A stretch of DNA of 64,000 nucleotides from Ptychodera flava. Taxonomy: Eukaryota; Hemichordata; Enteropneusta; Ptychoderidae. The stretch covers positions 2,304,501-2,368,500 of the forward strand of contig NC_091942.1 of assembly GCF_041260155.1 (NCBI RefSeq), given 5' to 3'. A program made the position numbers and the translations under genes. Below, one piece after another: positions 58,400 to 64,000 of the stretch; position 1 is the first letter of the stretch, and every line of letters starts with the position of its first letter. A model generated the notes under the pieces. The model was given only the letters and a program-made list of their open reading frames with translations, did not search any database and had not been told where the DNA came from.

Positions 58400-58468
58400 A
58401 TTTTGACCAATTCACCCAATATGTGCACGGGCGATAGCGAGTGTACATATTTGGACTGGTCAAAATCA
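58400..58468. repeat. Second foldback with about 28-bp arms
   Basis: ATTTTGACCAATTCACCCAA pairs imperfectly with TTTGGACTGGTCAAAAT, with ATGTGCAC opposite GTGTACAT; loop GGGCGATAGCGA. Lies 150 bases from the first foldback and shares GACCAAT ends. Confidence 0.7.
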
Positions 58469-58599
58469 CTTGGTAAACCTTAATCGCTTAATCAGCAAGG
58501 GTAGGCAGAAAGAGAGACTGTGTTGTTGGCTTAAGCAAAAAAAATTACCAAATTGAACACAGAGGTTAAATTAACTTAAAAGATTTATATCATTCACTA

Positions 58600-58704
58600 C
58601 ACCAAAAGTAACAAACAACACTTCAAAAAATACATTTACATCAAGAAATACTTTACACCGATGGAGAAACAATACGATATAATGTATTCACCTAATATTA
58701 CCAA
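58600..58704. repeat. 105-bp direct repeat, copy 1
   Basis: Begins CACCAAAAGTAACAAACAAC, ends CACCTAATATTACCAA. Copy 2 at 59001-59105 differs at about three positions. The two copies lie 401 bp apart, bracketing the CT microsatellite. Confidence 0.93.
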
Positions 58705-58766
58705 ACTGAAAATAATATACAAATAAAGCCTTATACGCCACATCAGAGGTCAACGTCTCCGGCTTA

Positions 58767-58770
<4 letters not shown>

Positions 58771-58837
<67 letters not shown>
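58771..58837. repeat. (CT)n(CA)n microsatellite
   Basis: About 26 CT then about 8 CA copies. Followed by a segment (58838-58900) resembling the body of the SINE at 59514-59720 (TACAATATCAGAATTGTAAA versus TACAGCATCAGCATAGTAAA), so it may be the tail of a second SINE copy. Confidence 0.9.
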
Positions 58838-59000
58838 ACACATGTAAAGCATAGATTTCAAGAATGAGTACAATATCAGAATTGTAAAGATGTAAGGTCA
58901 GATCAAACGTAATTTGAAATCCAACGTTTACATAAATCAGTCTTCATTATGGGGATAACAACTCAATGACCTAAAATGTGATATATACTTTTAAAAAATG

Positions 59001-59105
59001 CACCAAAAGTAACAAACAACACTTCAAAAGTTACATTTACATCAAGAAATACTTTACACCGATGGAGAAACAATACGATATAATGTATACACCTAATATT
59101 ACCAA
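59001..59105. repeat. 105-bp direct repeat, copy 2
   Basis: Same length as 58600-58704 with about three substitutions, so the duplication is recent. Confidence 0.93.
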
Positions 59106-59510
59106 GTGAACTCTTATATAGTCTTAGCTATAACACCTAATCGGTTATTATACATATGGAAACATGTATATATGTAATACACATGTATTTGATGTTATAG
59201 TATTTGCAGGTTTGTCCAAAACTTTCGAGGGTGGTTTATTTTCACACTTAAATGTGTTATATGCTAGAATTATATAGTTTATTAGCATTGTACATTAATG
59301 CATATCTGTTGCCTCTACATAACAAACAAATTACCATGTACATGTTTCGATGGGACAAGCATACACGCAAATATAATCCTTATCTGTACTTTGTATCTGA
59401 ACATGCATGCTGAAAGTAAGGAAGAACCATTTTCGTTCATGCGCATCGGGAAGTAACAGATATCGGAAACAACTCTTGCACAACTTTCAGACCACCACCA
59501 CTACCCCCTC

Positions 59511-59513
<3 letters not shown>

Positions 59514-59565
<52 letters not shown>

Positions 59566-59720
59566 ACACATATAGTCTAGGATGATTACAGCATCAGCAT
59601 AGTAAAGTTGTAGGACTTTGTTAATACGGTGTTTCCAATCGGTTTCGAACTCGCAACATACGGTATTTAGTCACCTAGCAGAGAAGCAACAGACAGAGCT
59701 GCTCGGCCAAATCCCCACTC
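59514..59720 (-). mobile_element. tRNA-derived SINE with (GA)n tail
   Basis: On the minus strand it starts GAGTGGGGATTTGGCCGAGC, containing an RNA polymerase III A box (TGGCCGAGCAG), with a B box GAGTTCGAAACC about 45 bases later (59652-59641), spacing as in tRNAs. A short body follows and then a (GA)n tail at 59560-59514. The head is degenerate and does not fold as a clean tRNA, so this is a SINE, not a tRNA gene. Confidence 0.65.
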
Positions 59721-59962
59721 TCAAAAGAGAAGAGTGGTTCAATAACCGAGCTTAATTATAGTTGTTACAATTTTCTGACTGTAACCCCTCCACACGTTGT
59801 AGAGTTCAGAAGCAATCACGCTCGTACAATCACACATCGCACACAAACTTTATAATGGCAGCAATACATACATCACTTTACTGGGCGAAAGATCATTTGT
59901 AACTTGGAATCAAACATGAACACAGGTAATGACCCTCGAGTGACTTTACATAAAAAATGTAC

Positions 59963-60182
59963 TTAAAGGGAAGTGGTCGTCGGAACTGCGCAATGTATTC
60001 CATGAACTATATAAAGAAGCATCATGTCAAAATAGCTGCAACATTTAAATTTTACAATGTACATTAAGACAAACATGTTTAACGTTCATCAAGTGCCAAC
60101 GTACCTTGGATACAGTGTTTATATCGGTCGTAGGGGTCCCTAGCGACCTTTGAGCGCCGTTCCGACGACCACCGCCCTTTAA
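59963..60182. mobile_element. TTAA-flanked element (family 2) with 25-bp inverted ends
   Basis: 220 bp. TTAA edges; left end AGGGAAGTGGTCGTCGGAAC then TGCGC, right end is the reverse complement of AGGGCGGTGGTCGTCGGAAC then GGCGC, 22 of 25 matching. The ends differ from the CCCTTTCACC family. No open frame of note. Confidence 0.72.
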
Positions 60183-60539
60183 GCTCCACCTCTGGAAGAG
60201 GAGGCGGTAGAATCCAAAAATGTTGTCTGTTTTTAAATACCCCTCTGATAAACTCAAAATGCATTAAAGTGTCCCTTCTAATTTACTATAATTTTGAAAT
60301 CCCCCTCTCTAAGAGACTGGACGGAAATTACAGGGTAAGGCTGGTGTTTTTGTGATTGGTCACAATTTCTTTGCCCAAGCACTTTTGAAGGGTCCTGAAA
60401 TTTTACGCATGCCTTTAAGAGAGGTTCATCATTATTTGGAAACTATCAGACGGCAAGATGTGACCGACATAGTGCTTCATCTAAAATATCAAATCATAAT
60501 ACACGGGATCCTGGGAGTCTGTTGGGCAAACTACTAACA

Positions 60540-61290
60540 ATTTCCCCCAACAAACAAGCTATATCTGTACATTTGTATATGTTTGATAATTTATGTAAAT
60601 TTGCTTTGGTCAAAGTGGGTGGCAAAAGGGAAATGTGTACAAGAAATTTGATTGTTGGAATTTCACCGAAAATGTGGATCAATTCACGATACATGATAGT
60701 GGGATGATTATGAATATTTTTCCAATCTAAAACTAGCAATATCTGTGCATTTATAGATGCTTGGTAATAAACATAAGTGTACTTGATTAGAATAGGGTGG
60801 TTACACCTTGTATGTGTACAAGAAATTTGATTCTAGAATTTCATCGAAAATCAATCACTGTTGATCCATAATGCACTGTAGTCTATGAGAGAACTATGAA
60901 CATTTTTTTCTAAAATATAAAACTGGTAATATCTGTGCACTCATAGACGTTTGATAATTGATCTAAATGTACTCGATTAGAATAGGATGGTTACAGGTGG
61001 ACATGTATACAAGAAATTTGATTTTGCAATGTCATCGAAAATGTTGATTCATTATACATAACATGGCAGTTAATGAGAAAGCTGTGAATACTATTTTTAC
61101 AACTCTAAACTAGCTAAGTCTGTGCTTTTGTAAGTGTTTGACAATTGATACAAATGTACTTGCAATGATTAGAATGGCGTGTTTGAAAGTGAAGATGTGG
61201 ACAACAATTATGATATTGGAATTTCACCCAATAATATTGATTCATTTCTCATGGTAGTCTATGGGTAAACTATCAAATATTTTTCCTGGC
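60540..61290. repeat. Degenerate tandem array, about 185-bp units, four copies
   Basis: Recurring landmarks per unit: ATATCTGTGCATTTATAG-like (near 60561, 60739, 60930, 61117), GTTTGATAATTGAT, GTGTACAAGAAATTTGAT, GGAATTTCATCGAAAAT and GTAGTCTATGAG. Spacing 178-191 bases. Units have diverged, so the array is old. Confidence 0.8.
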
Positions 61291-63026
61291 AAACATGTAA
61301 ATGCTGTTAAACATTGGCTTTAGGCGGTAATAAATTTCTTGATAGTGATCTCTGTGCTATTACAAGCTAAATAATAAATGAAGGTATACATTACAGCTAT
61401 TTTGCGATCACATAAAAAGGTTTGAAAACATGATGACTTTCGTCACCTGTCAGGAATTAACATTATGACATTAGCTGTAGTTTTGGCCAATCATCTATGT
61501 TTTATTCTGTGCATCGACCGCAGTTTCTTTTTCTACTCCCCAATGCATGCTAAAATCTCTAGAATAACATGTAACAAATATTCTGTTTCTCAAATATTCT
61601 GTATAGGTGTATAGACCGTAATCACTGTCATTGATGACTTTTGAATTCTAGTAGGGACTTGAATTCAATTTTAAACAATAACAACACTTAAAGTAGACAA
61701 TTAGCTGTGTTTTTAAGTTAAAAGCTGAACTTTTAATCACGTTTCAGGGAGTAGAAGAAGAAACTGAAGTGGATACACAAAACAAAACCACCCAAAAAAG
61801 CCAAAAGTTACAGCTATAAATTGACAACCCAACAAACATTTCATATCGATCACAGACAGTTTTGTTTCGTCAAGTCCGCAAATCTTTTCAAATGCCCCAT
61901 AATACCCTTGATGTTTTCAAACCCCTCGTCAATTCTTAGGTCTTCCTCCAGAAGTGTTTGTAAATGCAGTTTTACATACACAAGAAGATTTCAGTAACGC
62001 GCATATTACATCATCAATTACAAAGATAACTTCTAAAATAACATTATCATCGTGAAATATTAAACAACAATGGAGTGATTACATTATGCAATTATCACAC
62101 GTAATATTATCACGATTGGAATTAATTTGGAACAATTGGATGGTGAAGTAATGTCGGTTTAATCTGCAAATGTAATCTCATCTGCTTTTCTTTTTAAGTG
62201 ATACACTTGTTTTTATGACTAATTTGTAATATTGGAACATTCAGCTATAGGACACCTAACACTTTTGAGAAATGTGAAAAACAGAGAGATTCAATTATCC
62301 CGAATTAGTTCCAATCGTGTTTATTACTAAGTGTCCTCTGTCACAGTCGAAGCGGTAACAGAAGTATTTAACAAATCATGTCCTATAGAAATGTGTGAGT
62401 ACTATCAAGTAATCATAAATCTTATCGGAAAATGTCACCACTATCATAAATAACTATTATTTATAACTGCTGCGCAGGTCTGTCAACAAATTTATGACTC
62501 TATATATTTGAGAATGTTTTTCACTGTATCGGGATACATGCATATCTGTGCCCGTGGAAAGCTTAACATGTTTTACGGAAGACAGATGTAAAATCGGTGT
62601 AAAGATCTATTATTTCTTGTAATATTGGCTCATATACATTAAATGTGAATGCATAAATAACCTACAATACTGCGGTGTAAATACTGTGTTTAATGAGCTA
62701 TTGGAATATCTAAATGACTATTATATGAACAGATACAGAAATGTTGCATTGACCATAGAGGCAGTGGCTATAATTTCCGTTTCAACATCGACGTAGCTGC
62801 TACTATTAGTATGTTTTCATAAACAATCAAGACCCCAAAGGTTAGAGGGCAAGTTTCCAAGGCAGGTTGTGCCAAGTAAAATCTTCCACCGTTAGGAAGT
62901 TAAATTCAGTGACTATGTCACGGCACAAGAGGCTGACAACAGTCGACGGTCTAGCTTAGCTAAGCGTACAAGTACTTCTTTCTATTGAACTTTATCAGTC
63001 AACATCCTTCGACTCCTTGCACGATC

Positions 63027-63256
63027 TTAAAGGATCTGACAATTTTTGCAGCAGTCATCGTTTGATACCTCAGGCAATGTTGGCAATAATTCAGCTGGTG
63101 GCTCTTCATATGTTCCGTTGATGTAAACACGCATGGCGGTTAGGAAATAATCTGTCATACCACTGTCGTAATGAATTGTAGCTTCTTCATCAACCATATA
63201 ACCGCCACTGTAAAACATTGTCATTTCAAACGTTTCGGCCCCAACAACTTGGGCCC
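63027..63256 (-). CDS. Last exon of the unrecognised CaaX-ending gene
   Basis: Open from the CCCCAG acceptor to TAA at 63029-63027. Encodes AQVVGAETFEMTMFYSGGYM and ends CCKNCQIL. The frame, the clean acceptor and the structured C-terminus argue for a real exon. Confidence 0.6.
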
Positions 63257-64000
63257 CTGGGGAAATACAAAGAGCTTATGATGTAACAAAACTGCGGAGC
63301 ATTAGGGCAGATGTACCAACAGGCCTGGCTTATTAGTGGACACTAGCCCTGCCGTGATATTTTACTAGAGTGCCAGACTTTATCTTTAAATCACCAAACT
63401 GCTGCATATTATAGCCTAATTCGCTGTATCTTTTTGATGGCGTAACGGGAATCAAAAATCTCTCGCTGAATATGGGACAGTATTTTTCTGGTAAGCAAAA
63501 TGCAAAACATACAGCTATAGGGGGCTTTTAGCATGACTTTGTAATGATGTGACTATATCAACAAGGCAGGCAATTTTACAAGGATATCATCAATTTACAT
63601 TGAAAATCAGTTCACATCCTCTAAAAATCAAGCAGGAAGATATCTTGAAGAGCTGTTAGGACGAGTCCGACGTTAAACTGTACTCCCGGAAACTTTCAAA
63701 CACAGAAACTCATAAATCAATCTGAACCCTGGAGAATCTAAAAATTCAAGTCTGACCACCATCCATTCAAGAATTATCAACTGCGTCTACCGTTTCACAT
63801 TTGCGTGCTGTTCTAACAACTGGCACGAAGACTGTGACCAATTTAACGATATAAAAGGACATTCTTATTCATAAAATTTGTAACGATAAGCTTTTGCATA
63901 ATTATATATGAATTACAACGTAGCTCCGGTTTTTGAATCACCCGACCTTCTTTGACTGTGATATCTTCGCAAGATGACTTGGTGCCGTACGTTGTGAATT
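63027..64000 (-). CDS. Unrecognised gene, last two exons (5' part beyond the window), CaaX-like C-terminus
   Basis: Two exons on the minus strand: 64000-63947 (incomplete at the window edge) and 63256-63027 with stop TAA. The split Gly codon joins in frame: FTTYGTKSSCEDITVKE then GAQVVGAETFEMTMFYSGGY, continuing MVDEEATIHYDSGMTDYF and a Pro/Glu-rich tail. The last residues are DDCCKNCQIL: CQIL fits a CaaX prenylation box (Leu end suggesting geranylgeranylation) with nearby Cys that might be palmitoylated. The acceptor TTTCCCCAG is good; the donor GTCGGG is unusual, so the join is less sure. I do not recognise the family. A related exon-like sequence lies near 57.5 kb. Function unknown. Confidence 0.55.
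63947..64000 (-). CDS. Penultimate exon (partial) of the unrecognised gene
   Basis: Codes for FTTYGTKSSCEDITVKE up to a GTCGGG donor in phase 1, which matches the phase of the last exon. Support comes from the phase match and the paralogous text at 57.5 kb. Confidence 0.45.

Larger units (their letters stand above)
57643..63026. other. Repeat-rich stretch without supported genes
   Basis: Contains two adjacent foldbacks (58107-58247, 58400-58468), a 105-bp direct duplication, CT microsatellites, a tRNA-derived SINE, a TTAA element (59963-60182) and a ~185-bp tandem array (60540-61290). From about 61300 to 63026 I see only AT-rich unassigned DNA; its right end is probably the 3' UTR of the minus-strand gene that follows. 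Confidence 0.6.

Noticed and set aside
58688..58873. Open frame with Arg-Glu dipeptide repeats
   Set aside because: Translated CT microsatellite, not a protein.
59630..59725. Minus-strand tRNA gene
   Set aside because: A and B boxes are present, but the arms do not form a proper cloverleaf and a GA tail follows; called as a SINE instead.

Overview
This is animal (metazoan) nuclear DNA: AT-rich, with long introns, GT-AG exon joins, many microsatellites and many dispersed repeats. The protein-coding exons, a CR1/L2-like LINE whose ORF1 carries a 2A-like motif, and a DIRS-like fragment best fit a marine invertebrate deuterostome (hemichordate, echinoderm or lancelet). The sequence alone does not settle the species.

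Layout. (1) 1-12064, minus strand: the 5' part of a DHRS7B-like short-chain dehydrogenase/reductase gene. Three coding exons are visible; the catalytic YxxxK exon is not found and probably lies beyond base 1. Its intron 2 holds a nearly complete 4.8 kb LINE (5948-10724) in the same orientation, flanked by a 20-bp direct repeat. ORF1 is intact with a 2A-like site, and ORF2 (endonuclease + reverse transcriptase) has one frameshift. (2) 12065-14269: a roughly 2.2 kb head-to-head intergenic region, probably holding both promoters. (3) 14270-33674, plus strand: a complete USP22 orthologue (SAGA deubiquitinase), 13 coding exons reconstructed to 524 codons plus stop with every phase matching. (4) 33675-44004: a tail-to-tail gap with a TIR element, a GC-rich foldback, a 34-bp minisatellite and short TTAA elements, but no supported gene. 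(5) 55657-44005, minus strand: a complete CLUAP1/IFT38 orthologue, 12 coding exons giving 433 codons plus stop. Its introns hold a 1.1 kb TTAA-flanked element, a 39-bp minisatellite and an antisense DIRS-like RT fragment. (6) 55658-64000: repeat-rich DNA with foldbacks, a tRNA-derived SINE, a 105-bp duplication, another TTAA element, a ~185-bp tandem array, and on the minus strand the last two exons of an unrecognised gene ending in a CaaX-like CQIL. An exon-like paralogue of part of that gene lies near 57.5 kb.

The three recognised genes do not form a pathway: membrane SDR enzyme, chromatin deubiquitinase and ciliary transport. The head-to-head DHRS7B/USP22 pair recalls the human 17p11.2 arrangement and may be old conserved linkage. 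I found no convincing new multi-gene system. The most unusual material is in the mobile elements (2A-bearing LINE, several TTAA/inverted-repeat families), the minisatellite that reads open into a CLUAP1 exon, and the unidentified CaaX gene. Exon edges were set by eye from splice sites, reading phase and remembered human family sequences; no search or alignment was run.
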